A stretch of DNA of 64,000 bases from Toxotes chatareus (GCA_016801885.1 CM028905.1:16750256-16814255); one strand, 5' to 3'. Shown: positions 28,357-40,426, numbered from the stretch's first letter. The notes: generated by a model from the sequence alone, not told the origin. Made by a program: numbers and translations.

Positions 28357-30207
28357 CAGATTTTCAGCAGATAGTGGTCTGCAGGAGGTTTTAGATGAAT
28401 ATAAGATCAGTCTGAGTAGGAAATGTGAACGTGTGACTGAAGGAACTGATGGAACAGGAAGTGAAACCCTCCTCAACAGGATCTACACTGAGCTCTACAT
28501 CACAGAGGGACAGAGTGAAGAGGTTAATACCCAACATGAGGTGAGGCAGCTGGAGACAGCTTCCGAGATGGAGACCCTCCATGACGCTCCAATCAAGTGC
28601 CACGACATCTTTAAAGCCTTACCTGACCAACAGAGACGCATCAGAGTCGTTCTGACCAACGGCGTCGCTGGCGTTGGAAAAACCCTCTCAGTGCAGAAGT
28701 TCACTCTGGACTGGGCAGAGGGCTCTGAAAACCAAGACGTCAGTCTGCTGGTTCTGCTTTCGTTCAGGGAGCTGAACCTGATCAAAGATGAGCAGTACAG
28801 TCTTCTCATGCTGCTCCACGATTTCCATCCAACATTAAAGAAGCTCACAGCAGAGAAGCTCGCTGTCTGTAAAGTCTTGTTCATCTTTGACGGCCTGGAT
28901 GAAAGCAGACTTTCACTGGATTTCAGCAGCAGGGAGGTCGTGTCTGATGTCTCACAGAAGTCATCTGTCAATGTGCTGCTGACAAACCTCATCCAGGGGA
29001 ATCTGCTTCCCTTGGCTCTGGTCTGGATAACTTCCCGACCTGCGGCAGCCAATCAGATCCCTCCTGCATGTGTTGACAGGGTAACAGAAGTACGAGGCTT
29101 CACTGATGCCCAGAAGGAGGAGTACTTCAAGAGGAGATCCAGTGATGAAGAGCTGTCCAGAAGAATCATCTCACACATCAAGACATCCAGGAGCCTCCAC
29201 ATCATGTGTCAGATCCCAGTCTTCTGCTGGATCTCTGCTACAGTTCTGGAGCACATGTTGACCACAGAGCAGAGAGGAGAGATGCCCAAGACCCTGACTG
29301 ACCTGTACTCAAACTTCCTGCTGGTTCAGACAAAGAGGAAGAAGCACAAGTATGATGAGGGACATGAGACGAGTCCACAGGAGCTGATGGAGGCTGACAG
29401 GGAAGTTCTACTGAAGCTGGGGAGGCTGGCGTTTGAACATCTGCAGAAAGGAAACATCATGTTCTACCAAGAAGACCTGGAGCAGTGTGATCTTGATGTC
29501 ACAGAGGCCTCGGTTTACTCAGGAGTTTGTACAGAGATCTTTAAAAGAGAGAGTGTGATCTTCCAGAAAACAGTCTACTGCTTTGTTCATCTGAGCATTC
29601 AGGAGTTTCTGGCTGCAGTCTACATGTTTCACTGTTACACAGAGAGGGAGACAAGAGAGCTGATGACTTTCCTGGGACAAGACTACAAACACTGGGAAAA
29701 ACCATTAATTATTTTTTGTGGAATGAACAATTGGAGATATCCATCACTCGATGTCCTCCTTAGTGATGCTATGGAGAAATCCCTCCAAAGTAAAAATGGC
29801 CACCTGGACCTGTTTGTTCGCTTCCTTCATGGCCTGTCTCTGGAGTCCAACCAGAGACTCCTAGGAGGCCTTCTGGGTCAGACAGAGAACAGACCAGAAA
29901 TCATCCAGAGAGCCATCAACAACCTGAAGGAGATGAACAGAGATGATATCTCTCCTGACAGAAGCATCAACATCTTCCACTGTCTGATGGAGATGAACGA
30001 CCGCTCAGTACATCAGGAGATCCAAGAATTCCTGAAGTCAGGGAACAGATCAGAGAAGAGACTCTCTGAGATCCACTGTTCAGCTCTGGCCTACGTTCTG
30101 CAGATGTCAGAGGAGGTTCTGGATGAGTTGGACCTGAAGACGTACAACACATCAGAGGAGGGACGACGGAGACTGATCCCAGCTGTGGGGAACTGCAGAA
30201 AGGCTGT
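28357..30207 (+). CDS. NLR copy B, FISNA-NACHT exon
   Basis: 1851-bp exon, close copy of 23322-25193, acceptor TCAG at 28353-28356, donor GTAAGT at 30208, phase 2 at both ends, no stop. FISNA, Walker A (Gly-Val-Ala-Gly-Val-Gly-Lys-Thr near 28658-28685), Walker B and Thr-Ser-Arg-Pro are all kept, so ATP binding and oligomerisation should be possible. Compared with copy A, seven residues are missing near 29697-29740 (before Tyr-Pro-Ser-Leu-Asp-Val), and the replaced stretch differs, so the winged-helix/helical part varies between paralogues. Followed by LRR exons and a damaged B30.2 domain, so copy B has the fuller NLR-C layout. Confidence 0.92.
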
Positions 30208-31517
30208 GTAAGTCCAGACATGATCTTTATCATTATCATTATCAGTCAGTGTAGATTAGTAGTTTAGTTTTTCAGATATAGTATGAAATTATTCTCATTA
30301 TTATTAGTTTAATAATCTTTAGGTCAGCTGTGTGTTTCTTCTAGAGATGTCTTAAATGTATTGAGTGTGAAACTGGTTTTTCAGTTGGTTGTGATTATTG
30401 CTGTTAAGTTTTTCTTTTTATTATTAACTGTTAGATTTTACATTGATTTGTTAATCTATTCAATTTATTTTGAGTCTTTTTGTTTTCATGTAAACCTGAC
30501 AAATCAAATTCAGGTCTCATGTGATTAAACTCTACTGAAAACATAATTATGAATATTATCTTCCATTTCTGCCAATAGATCCCCCTAAATCCTGCACACT
30601 GCTCCTTTAAAGTTTTTTCCATATTTTGTGTTAATAAGACAGAAGCAGATGTTTTCTCTCCTGGTGTAGAGGAGAGTAGTATCAGAAAAAAACACACCTT
30701 CAGCCAAGAACAGAGATCTGAATATATCAGAGCAGAATGGGAGAATTCAGTTTTCTTCTACACATTTGTCTGAGTCAGACTGTTGAAGCTTCATTCAGCT
30801 ACAGCAGAATTCATGAAGTCATTTCTTACAGTGTAGTTGTGTTAGGAGGAGACCACTTCACAGTCAGTGTGGACCACAGGAAGGACGACTGCCACCAAAG
30901 ACTCTTTAAATAAACGTGTGACATCTGACTGTTGTTCAGGAAGAAGAAGGTCATGTAAAAACTTCAATGAAGAGGATTTGAGTCCAACATTATGATTATG
31001 ATTATTATCAGTAGTATTAGTATTAACTTCTGTGTATTTGACTTTGCTTCTGACCATTTTCCAAAGTTTTCCATCAAATCCATCTGTAATTTGGGATCAA
31101 ATAGTTGTTGTTCAGTTGAATATGTGTTTAGTTGTGGATTTTCCTGAACTGATCTGCAGGATAGAGACCAGGACCAAGCAAGACATTTTTCCTGGATCAG
31201 GACTGAATATTTGAAGTCTGATCCATTTCAGTGGTGAATCAAAGTCAGTTTATAGTCCAACATGTCTGATTTGATCTTTATCTTCTAATTCCAGACTGAC
31301 TGAGCTCAGCAGCAGGTTATGAATCTGTGTTGACATGAATAGTTGTATGAATGTTGTGCTGACATTTGGATGATGTGTGTAGAAGGCTGACATTATGATG
31401 ATCCACAATAAGAGAAGGACAAAGTCTCTCTGCTCATGTTAGTGAAAGCTCATTGATTAGGACATATCTGATTGGATTAGAAATAATTTGTATCCACATG
31501 ATTTATTCTTTATTCAG
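30208..31517 (+). other. Intron of NLR copy B before the LRR exons
   Basis: The first about 350 bases match the post-NACHT intron of copy A. The rest shows no ORF or element that I can name. Confidence 0.6.
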
Positions 31518-31691
31518 ATTGAGTTCCTGCAGTTTGTCAGAGATCAGCTGTGCTTCTCTGGCCTCAGCTCTGAAGTCCATCCCCTCCCATCTGAGAGATC
31601 TGGACCTGAGTGAGAACAATCTGCAGGATTCAGGAGTGAAGCTGCTGTGTGGTTTTCTGGAGAGTCCACACTGTAAACTGGAGACTCTGAG
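31518..31691 (+). CDS. NLR copy B, LRR exon 1
   Basis: 174-bp exon (58 codons), acceptor TATTCAG, donor GTCAGT, phase 2. One RNase-inhibitor-type repeat pair: Leu-Ser-Ser-Cys-Ser-Leu-Ser-Glu-Ile-Ser-Cys, then Leu-Arg-Asp-Leu-Asp-Leu-Ser-Glu-Asn-Asn and the Ser-Pro-His-Cys-Lys-Leu-Glu-Thr-Leu end typical of fish NLR LRR exons. Such repeats form the ligand-sensing or autoinhibitory part. Confidence 0.9.
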
Positions 31692-32197
31692 GTCAGTTCA
31701 CTGTCTGTTACTGTTGTAGATCTTATATCTTTAATCCACAACTGAACCTGGTTTATCTTCATCCAGAAGTTGAATCCATTCATCTTGAATGAATGAATGA
31801 ATGAATGAACGAATGAATGAGATTTGAAATTGTTGTTGTTCCATATTGTGACTTTTTCTTCTCTCAGACTAAGAATTATTCCTTCAGTTTCACTTCATTT
31901 CAGTCAGTTGTCATGAATAATGTCTGTTGACTTCAATGAAACCTTCAGAACTCACACACTCGTATTTGAAGTGTAGAAAATGTCCAGTGTGAGTTGTTCA
32001 AAGTCCATTTTATCACAATATACAGAAGATCCTCAGAACTAATATTTGTACAAATCAATTCAAAACACTTGCTAAAGAAAAACTCTTCTTTCCTTTGAAG
32101 TTCATTTCAATGAAATGTCAGGACTAATGTCAGTTCTTCTGTGTGTGTGTGTGTGGTTTGACATTTTTCAGTCCATTAACTGCAAATGTTGTATAAA

Positions 32198-32228
<31 letters not shown>

Positions 32229-32383
32229 GCATAGTTGAAGTATAATAACAATAATAAGAAAAATAATGTGTCTGTATTTCATTAAATCCGTAAATCTGTT
32301 ATAAACATTGAAAGCTCATTGATTAGGACATATCTGATTGGATTAGAAATGATTTTTATCCACATGATTTATTCTTTATTCAG

Positions 32384-32557
32384 ATTGAGGTCCTGCAGTT
32401 TGTCAGAGATCAGCTGTGCTTCTCTGGCCTCAGCTCTGAAGTCCAACCCCTCCCATCTGAGAGACCTGGACTTGAGTGAGAACAAGCTGCAGGATTCAGG
32501 AGTGAAGCTGCTGTGTGGTTTTCTGGAGAGTCCACACTGTAAACTGGAGACTCTGAG
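32384..32557 (+). CDS. NLR copy B, LRR exon 2
   Basis: 174-bp exon, same borders and phase as LRR exon 1 and nearly the same protein (Ser-Ser to Arg-Ser, Ile to Asn and Asn to Lys changes). It lies 866 bp downstream of LRR exon 1, inside a direct repeat that includes the flanking introns. Confidence 0.9.
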
Positions 32558-33066
32558 GTCAGTTCACTGTCTGTTACTGTTGTAGATCTTATATCTTTAA
32601 TCCACAACTGAACCTGGTTTATCTTCATCCAGAAGTTGAATCCATTCATCTTGAATGAATGAATGAATGAATGAACGAATGAATGAGATTTGAAATTGTT
32701 GTTGTTCCATATTGTGAATTTTTCTTCTCTCAGACTAAGAATTATTCCTTCAGTTTCACTTCATTTCAGTCAGTTGTCATGAATAATGTCTGTTGACTTC
32801 AATGAAACCTTCAGAACTCACACACTCGTATTTGAAGTGTAGAAAATGTCCAGTGTGAGTTGTTCAAAGTCCATTTTTATCACAATATACAGAAGATCCT
32901 CAGAACTAATATTTGTACAAATCAATTCAAAAACACTTGCTAAAGAAAAAACTCTTCTTTCCTTTGAAGTTCATTTCAATGAAATGTCAGGACTAATGTC
33001 AGTTCTTCTGTGTGTGTGTGTGTGGTTTGACATTTTTCAGTCCATTAACTGCAAATGTTGTATAAA

Positions 33067-33097
<31 letters not shown>

Positions 33098-33252
33098 GCA
33101 TAGTTGAAGTATAATAACAATAATAAGAAAAATAATGTGTCTGTATTTCATTAAATCCGTAAATCTGTTATAAACATTGAAAGCTCATTGATTAGGACAT
33201 ATCTGATTGGATTAGAAATGATTTTTATCCACATGATTTATTCTTTATTCAG

Positions 33253-33426
33253 ATTGAGGTCCTGCAGTTTGTCAGAGATCAGCTGTGCTTCTCTGGCCTC
33301 AGCTCTGAAGTCCAACCCCTCCCATCTGAGACATCTGTACCTGGGGGGAAACAACTTGGAATATTCAGACCTGAAGGATCTGTCTGATCTTTTGATGAGT
33401 CCAGACTACAGTCTGGAGACTCTGAG
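33253..33426 (+). CDS. NLR copy B, LRR exon 3 (hybrid)
   Basis: 174-bp exon, same borders and phase, 869 bp after exon 2. The first half equals exon 2, while the second half changes to Leu-Tyr-Leu-Gly-Gly-Asn-Asn-Leu...Asp-Leu-Lys-Asp-Leu-Ser-Asp-Leu, the form of the last LRR before the B30.2 domain in fish NLR-C genes. Downstream intron sequence is also different, so the duplication border falls within this exon. Confidence 0.9.
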
Positions 33427-34467
33427 GTCAGTAGAGGGTTGGAGTGAGTCCATGCTGCTTTCATCAGTATTGTCCTAAACACAGTTCATATCAAAGCAAA
33501 GATCCAGTGTCTCCTGTAAACCTCCAACCTTCTCAGTGGCTGCTTTCCTCATTGAAGCTGTGAGAGGAGAATGGAGACATGCTTCAGGATTTGACAGAAA
33601 AACAGAGAGACAGACAGCAGTCAGCCAATCAGATCAGCCACAAGCTCATTGTGATTGTGTGTTTGAGTTGATGTGAAGACATGTTGTCGTTGTGTTCATG
33701 TCCACAGGAAGTAGAGCTGGATTACAGCTGACAGTCTCACAAGATGTGTAGAGACAGTGGTCCTCATTCATCAAAGTGTTGTAGCATCAAATCTGATCTG
33801 AAACAGTTTGTTCTCATTTCAACACTAAAGAATTGATGAGTTTGATCTTTGTCACAGCTCTGAGATCAGTCTGACTGCAGCCTGCAAATCATTGGCTCTG
33901 ATTTCAGAGAAGCATCATGACATTTTGGAAGCATGTGGTCTGATACAGAGCAGAACCTCTGCTGAAGTCCAGTGATCACATCTGTATATCTGTCCATCTG
34001 TCAGATACTTTCAGTCACAGCCTCCATGTTTATTTGTCAGCTGATATTTCAGAAGCAGATCAGATGTTCATCAACACACAGAGACTCTTTCTTTAAATGG
34101 AACATGAGTTGACATGTAACAGCAGTGAATCCATCACTAAACTGTGTGTGCAGTAATGAAGCTTCATGACTCAGCAGTTTATTTCCACTGTGGACTTGAG
34201 TGAAATGTTCAGAGTAAACAGACTTGATGCTAAAAGTCTCTGCAGGTGTGTGAGCTTCCAGCTCAATGTCTTCACTCCAATACGTTAACATGAGAGCTGA
34301 GAGGAAGCTGCTACACTACACAGCTGCTCCACTTCTGCTCTGAACAGGACTGAAGTCCCTGCTGCTCTTTATACTGGATGTGCTGCATCAGTGACTGACA
34401 GCTGATGAAGTGAGTCTCTGTAAACACTGATTTATCACCTCTGTTGTCTGTCTTCTTCTCTCAACAG
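33427..34467 (+). other. Intron/unassigned between LRR exon 3 and the B30.2 remnant
   Basis: No ORF of note. Sequence resembles ordinary NLR intron. No transposon recognised. Confidence 0.5.
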
Positions 34468-34936
34468 ATGGAAGCTGTGATCTTTTCATAGGTGAGAGTG
34501 AAGAGGACGGTGTGCGTGTTGAGAGAGGACGAGCTGTGTCCTGATGATCCAGAGAGGTTGAAGCAGCAGCAGCAGCTTGTGTGTAGAGAGGCTCTGATTG
34601 GTCCATGTTACTGGGAGGTAGAGTGGAGAGGAGAGCTTCATCCAGCAGTGACTGACAGAGGAACCAGAAGAAGTGGAGGAGTCTCAGTGCTGCAGTCTGA
34701 ACTGCTCTGAGTCCACCATCATCCCTGTGTGTTCCTCTGGATCTGAAAGAGAATCATCAGTGTATCTGGACTGCTCTGCTGCTGCTCTGTCCTTCTACAC
34801 AGTCTCTGCAGACACACTGAGACTCCTCCACCTCCTCCTCCGTCCACCTGGACTTTATGTTGTCTTTTCTTATTCATTCACAGATGCTGAACCCAAAGTG
34901 ATGAATCAGATTAATCAGCTCCATCATGTGGTGTGA
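34468..34936 (+). pseudogene. Decayed B30.2 (PRY/SPRY) exon of NLR copy B
   Basis: After the acceptor CTCAACAG at 34461-34468 the reading hits a stop within ten codons. Two frames keep parts of a B30.2 domain: 34492-34710 has Asp-Asp-Pro-Glu-Arg, then Gly-Pro-Cys-Tyr-Trp-Glu-Val-Glu-Trp, the SPRY signature. 34673-34936 has Val-Tyr-Leu-Asp-Cys...Leu-Ser-Phe-Tyr-Thr-Val-Ser. The PRY start and a central piece are missing, so total length is far below the usual about 180 residues. B30.2 domains mediate ligand binding in fish NLRs and TRIMs. This one cannot fold normally. Confidence 0.75.
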
Positions 34937-35560
34937 TGGAGAATTGCAGCTAATTTCCACATTATTTTTTTCTGTCATGCAGATCTTAGAGGTTCAGAGT
35001 TATGCAGTAAGTTGAGGCATCATTATGTGTCTGCTGTACTGTACTGCTGTATCAGCCAGTGCTCTAGAGTTCCCCCTATTGAACACACTCTGGTACTGCA
35101 GAGTATTTCAGTATTCTCAGAATTCAGACGGTGAAGAGGCAATCCAATTGTCTGATTGGCTGAGGCTGGTGAATTTTGTGATTGGCCATTTCATTCATGT
35201 GAGAACATGACTGGAGCTTGTACAGGAACAAATTCACAAACTGAAGCAGGCAAAACATTTAGACTGAGGTCATGAGGTCAAGCTTCCTTTAGACTATGTT
35301 TTTTTTTTTCTGTAACTTCCATTTTCTGTTTATCTGGATGTTTTTAACCATATAACATTTAATTAACAGGTTTGAACTCTCTGTGATTTGTTTTAAAGAA
35401 TCTCTGAATTTCTGTATTGTTTCCTGTGTGTATTGAATTGAATGGTTTAATGGCTGTTTTCTAACACTAATAATAAATCCAATAATTATTCTGACAACAT
35501 GCTGGAAAGTTCTTTAACTTCTGATATAATTCAGCATTACTGTCAATGACAGCAAGTTAA
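34937..35560. other. 3' flank of the NLR cluster
   Basis: No ORF of note. AATAAA near 35469 could end NLR transcripts. A T run lies at 35298-35310. Confidence 0.5.
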
Positions 35561-35579
35561 TGCAGTTCAATCAATACCT

Positions 35580-36225
35580 GTCTCACTCAATACAAGGAAA
35601 TAATTATGTGGACATTGCAACCAGGGGAGAGGACACACTAGACCTAATGTCTACAAACAACAAGGACTGTTACAGAGATGCTGCCCCTCCCCCATGTTAG
35701 TAACTCTGACCATCTAGCTGTTATGCTCACACCGGTCTACAAACCCAGAGTGAAACAGATGAAGCCAGAGGTCAGAGAGGTTAGATGTCGTGCCCACCTG
35801 CCTCAAAAGCACCACTATTATTCCAGTCCTAAAGAAGTCAAATCCAGCCTGCCTGAATGACTTTCACCCAGTGGCCCTCACACCACACACATTCAGCTTC
35901 CTGACAAAGTGGGCAGTCACACATTAAGATCCATCTCAGTGAGCACAGGCTCACCCCAGGTGTGTGTCCTGAGCCAGCTGCTGTTTAGCCTGCTCACACA
36001 TGACTGTACGGCCAGATCCAGCACCAACCACACTGTTAAGTTTGTAGACGAGTGACAGTGGTTGGTCTCATTACTGACGATGATGAGTCTGCTCGCAGAC
36101 TGGAGGTGGAGCAGCTTGAAGAGTGGTGCACATCCCACAACCTCACCATCAATGTGGACAAAACAAAGGAAATGGTGACAAAGGAAATGGTGATTGATTT
36201 CAGGAAATCTGGCAAAGATCACTGA
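35580..36225 (+). pseudogene. Decayed L2-type LINE (endonuclease end and reverse transcriptase pieces)
   Basis: Plus-strand pieces in order: Ser-Asn-Ser-Asp-His-Leu-Ala-Val-Met-Leu with Tyr-Lys-Pro-Arg-Val (35700-35760), the end of the AP-endonuclease, then Leu-Asn-Asp-Phe-His-Pro-Val-Ala-Leu-Thr (about 35845-35880), Ser-Thr-Gly-Ser-Pro-Gln-Val-Cys-Val-Leu-Ser (about 35935-35975), a broken Phe-Val-Asp-Glu in place of Phe-Ala-Asp-Asp (about 36040), and Val-Asp-Lys-Thr-Lys-Glu-Met-Val (about 36150). Large internal deletions separate them. Confidence 0.7.
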
Positions 36226-37898
36226 GTCAGTTCACTCCCCAGACAGTCTGATTACTCCACATAAAGTAAAAGGTACCTTGTTTTTTATGCAAACAAACAA
36301 AGGTCATCTTGTCTGTCTTTGTGTTAGGTTCCATAAGAGACCAGAAAAGCCTCATAAAAGTAGTTTAAGTCTTTTTTTTTAGTTTCCCATTTAAGCTTTT
36401 TTAGTCTCCTGGAGTTATTCCAGCTATCTGACAAAATTAGAAAGGCCACACAGTATAAGTGTGCATGGTGCAGTTCATTGCAGCAAGTTCATTATTTGTT
36501 TACATACTTTTCTACTTAAGTTACTGAAAAAAATAATATGCCTAGAAACTGATAACTTCATTTGATTATGACACGTTGTTAGAGATAACTGTATCACTGG
36601 TCTGGACAGATGTTTTTTTTATAGCTGACAGCCCACTGAAACAGCTGCCTGGAGTAGGGCATTACACTGCTGCAGCTATAGGCTCCATTGCACTGGGCCA
36701 GGCTGGTCATCACACACACACCTAGAGACACGCACTTCTGCACCACAGCTGTATGTGTTACTATGGGCCAGAGCAAACTCTAAGGCCACACTTGATGGCT
36801 GCACTGCTTTATCACTTATGACTGGAAAGACGTGCAAAGTATATTTCTACTTCCTTCTGCACATTGCTAGTAACAGCACTGAAGTTACTGTGTAGGACTT
36901 AGATAATGTTACAACAGCTCCATCTGCTGGCCACACTGGGGGCATTACATTAAGCCTCTTAAAGAATTCTGCACAAGCTCTTCAATAAAGGGTCAGGTTT
37001 GAAAGGACACAAGGAGGTCAGATCAACATGAAACCAAAAACTGTGCAACTGAAGATACTCTGCCTCTAGGACCATCCATGTATATGTGTGAATGTTGAAC
37101 TAATGACCTGCCAATTCCTAGTTATTAACAATTACTCTTTAATGCTGTGATCCGATTATTAGCATCAGCAGCACACAGTCATCTCTTAGGAAAACTCAGT
37201 TGACAAAACTTGGACCTGAATTTACATATTTACATTTGCATTAATATTATATTTTATGCAGTTACAGAAACATTGTGCATTGTGATTTCTGTTCAGACAA
37301 ACACCTTCTTACAACCCTCCTCACAACTCTCTTGTTGTTTGCCTTCTACTACATTTTCTACATGGCTCAAGACAGTTATGGGAAGAACTGCTCCCCTCGC
37401 CATTATGTCCAGTCAAACCAGCAGCAAAGCCCTCAGCCTACATCAACAACATGTTCCTAATTAGAAAGGTATGTTGTCTCTTCTCTTATTCAGTAGTTTT
37501 TATCACTTGACCTTGTGGCCTTGAAGTTTTTTGTGGCTTCTTGTGTGCCACTGTGGTCATATATTCTGGACACACCTCGTGTTTAGGCCATAGGATACTG
37601 GTATGAGGTCTTACAGCCTTAAGCAGAACAGCGGAAGTACTTTAAGCGCGACTGTTCCTCACAACACAGTCCAGTATCCATCAGAACACATAGATGTGTC
37701 TGTGCCGAATGTATCCATGTGTACAGGCCTGTGTTTGTGTGTGTTTAATAAGTGGTATTAAAGCAGATATGCAGTAAGAAAGGGTATGTTGGACTCTGAT
37801 CTAGATAAAACTGAAAAACTGAAAATTGCTGAACTCTGTTTTAATAATATACTTTGGTATATCCACCTCTGGGCATGAGTTGTTTATTCCTTTTGAAT
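36226..37898. other. Unassigned intergenic, with one weak candidate exon
   Basis: No strong gene. Near 37275-37460 a 60-codon frame has a hydrophobic Leu/Phe/Tyr helix after Asp-Lys-His followed by a polar Asn/Gln-rich stretch, like the membrane anchor and stem of a Golgi type II protein, and acceptor-like CTGTTCAG precedes it. It has no ATG in frame and stops before a GTATGT donor. A different frame there has a short Met-Phe-Leu-Ile-Arg-Lys start ahead of the same donor. Not enough to call a gene. Confidence 0.3.
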
Positions 37899-38541
37899 GT
37901 TATGAATGTTTGAATGTTTTGAATGTTGAGATCTTCTGTTTGGTTTCTTGAACTTAGTTTACTAGTTTCCTGTTTTGAGTTTGTATTTATGTACTTGTTT
38001 TGGTTTCTAAGTATGATTGAGCAGTTCCTTGTTTTAGTTTGAAAATTGCTCTAGTCTTGTTTTGGTTTCACGTTTCCTGTTTTATTTTGAAGAACTGGCC
38101 CTCATGTATCTTGTCTTAGTCTACTTCCTGTCTCTGTCTGTTTCCCTCCTTTGTGATTGTCTGCCCCGCCCTGATTTGTGTCACCTGTTGTCAGTTAGAC
38201 CTTGTGTATTTAAGTCTTGTTTTTCCACAGTCTCCTTGTCAGTCTGTCTGTGTCTGTACCTGAGTCTGTGTCCCAGCTCCTGTTCATACCTGTGTTTGTT
38301 CCTGCTGTGTTTTGTCCCTGTGTTTCTGAGGTCTTGTCTGTTCTCCTGGATTGTTACCTTTGTGCCCTCCAGGATTTGTGTTGTGTTTCTCCTTTAGATT
38401 TCCTCTGTTGCTTGGCCCTTGACTGTTTCAGTCATTTTGATTTAAATAAAAGGATTTTAATTCATCTATCAGTCTGTCTCGGGGTTCTTGCATTTGGGTC
38501 CTCTCCTCCCTTGCGTTCTTGGCTCCAGCAGAATTCTAACA
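37899..38541 (+). repeat. LTR-like dispersed repeat
   Basis: Begins TGTTATGAATG and ends CTAACA. It has GTATTTAAGTC as a promoter-like motif near 38207 and AATAAAAGG near 38446. It shares long segments with 50.4 kb (TGTGATTGTCTGCCCCGCCC, ACTTCCTGTCT) and, reversed, with 25.96-26.73 kb. No matching target duplication found. The ORFs across it are not coding. Confidence 0.55.
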
Positions 38542-39092
38542 GTGGCAACTGAATGAGAAAATACTGCAACAATACTCCAACAAAACTGGCCCCTAAGTAC
38601 CTTTGTTAGCTGAAACCATGTGCACATCACAATGTCAGCAGGATAATTCAGTGCAGTTCTCAGCTTATGTATTCATTCCATCCATAGTGTTCACAGAACA
38701 GGCAGTATTGTTGGTTGCTTGTTTTGACTGCTCACCAGCTGCAGACTTTACAGGAGCTTTTGCTGCAGTGTGTTTATCCTTTTAGTCTTTTATTGTAGAA
38801 CAGTTTTCATAAAGGATATTACATAGACATAATTCAAAGATATTTAATGTGATTTATTTTGAATAAAGTTATACTCTATAGTTTCCCTGACTTCCCTCTC
38901 TTCAGTATACCATGATTATATTTATCTTTCCGCCTCTTCCCATGCCTTCCTTTATTTTCCTCTGTGACACTAGCGTTATTTCTTCGTGTCCCTGCCCCCA
39001 TCTCATGTTCTCTCCCCTTGACAGTTTGTTTAAAGCATACTTCAAACCAGACCAAGGCTTTTTGACTATGGTAGTTTGCCATTGCATGTTTA

Positions 39093-39126
<34 letters not shown>

Positions 39127-40425
39127 AGCAGAGGGAACAGCTCCTTTCATCTTTTAATAGGCAGGCCAATTTTCAGGTCCCTCCTGTCTTGGTTTCCAGT
39201 TGGGTTTGTGTTTCTAACTTTCTCTCACGTGTCAGACTGACATCTCTCACTCCTCCTTTTTGTTTTCTTCATCTGTTTCTTTTATTTTCTCTTCTTGTTC
39301 CGCCAACTCCTTTCTCTCCTTTTGTGTATCCTATTTACCCACACCTTCTTTCTCCTTTTCCTTCCCTTTCTGTTTCTCTGTTGCTCACCCATCCCTCCTT
39401 CAATAGACTTTATTTGTTTACTAAAGAACTGTAGAATGCACCTTTAAACTATTTACATGATGGCATGAACTGAATATCCTCAATTATATATATATATAAT
39501 AATCCAGAAAGGGTTATGGATTTTCTTTTCAAGGTGACTTTATTAGTTGTAACTCATTTAACTTTGACCAGTCATTTATGAAAAAATCTGTACGAAAAAA
39601 AATGTGTGTGTGTGTGCTGACAGGACAATGTTGAGGCGACTTTATGGTTTTGCTTGTCTGTGTGATTTTTGAATTTGAAATTGAAATGTGTGGAACGATT
39701 GATCTTTGGAATATGTGGTATTGTTGTGTGTGACCCCTGATTGCTCAGCAGGAGAAAGACATTTATATGGAAATGAATTGTGCACGGTAATCAGCTTGGC
39801 ATTTATGTAATTGTGCCTCGGCTGGCAAAACATTTTCTTTTTACTTTCACTTGATGTCATGGCTGTCATCCATTCATGCATTCATTTTTCAACATCAATT
39901 TTATGCCTATTTTGTATATAGGAAGCCTTATTTGTTTGGATTGAATCCCCCGTGTGAAAACCAACCATAGGCATGTGTAATTAAACCCACAGCCTGGAAT
40001 AAATCTATATCTGCCTACAAGAAAAGTGCTTTTGATGTAATCTGAGTCTCACTCTATCCAGATGACAGGGAGAGAAGACCAACTTCCAGCCTTGGGGCAA
40101 TAAAAATGAGAACGTTTAAATTAGGGTGAAAACATGTCCTGGTTCACAGTCCTGGTTTTAAAATGGAACATCCCAGTATCCTGAGAAATCTCTGAAATAT
40201 GTGTGTCCTGGTTTCAACTGTCTGTCTCTGCAAATACGCTCTTTTCAAGAGTCATAATATATGTGATTTTCTGCAGGCAACACAAAATAGAAATCACCAC
40301 AAAACCATTATGTTGTGAAACATCCCTCTACATTTCTTCACTGTTGTCCCTTTTGCTTCTTTTTTTAATAATCTAGTAAGACATGCACATGATGATACAT
40401 AATATTTTTTAGGTGTGGTAACAAA
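38542..40425. other. Unassigned intergenic
   Basis: AT-rich with pyrimidine-rich tracts (39240-39410), a GT-type tract near 39093-39125 and a TA tract near 39486. The ORFs are short and of low complexity. No gene seen. Confidence 0.6.
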
Positions 40426-40426
40426 T

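Larger units (their letters stand above)
31450..33320. repeat. Three tandem copies of an approximately 867-bp LRR exon unit
   Basis: The units start near 31453, 32319 and 33188, each with identical acceptor surroundings. The intron part with the (GAAT)n and (TTA)n tracts is present in the first two gaps almost unchanged. Confidence 0.9.

Noticed and set aside
38062..38552. Two overlapping 111-codon plus ORFs rich in Cys, Leu and Ser
   Set aside because: They lie in an LTR-like dispersed repeat with promoter and polyadenylation motifs. Composition comes from CTGTGT-type repeats.
38876..39169. 97-codon minus ORF with His-Thr repeat
   Set aside because: Caused by a GT microsatellite. No domain.
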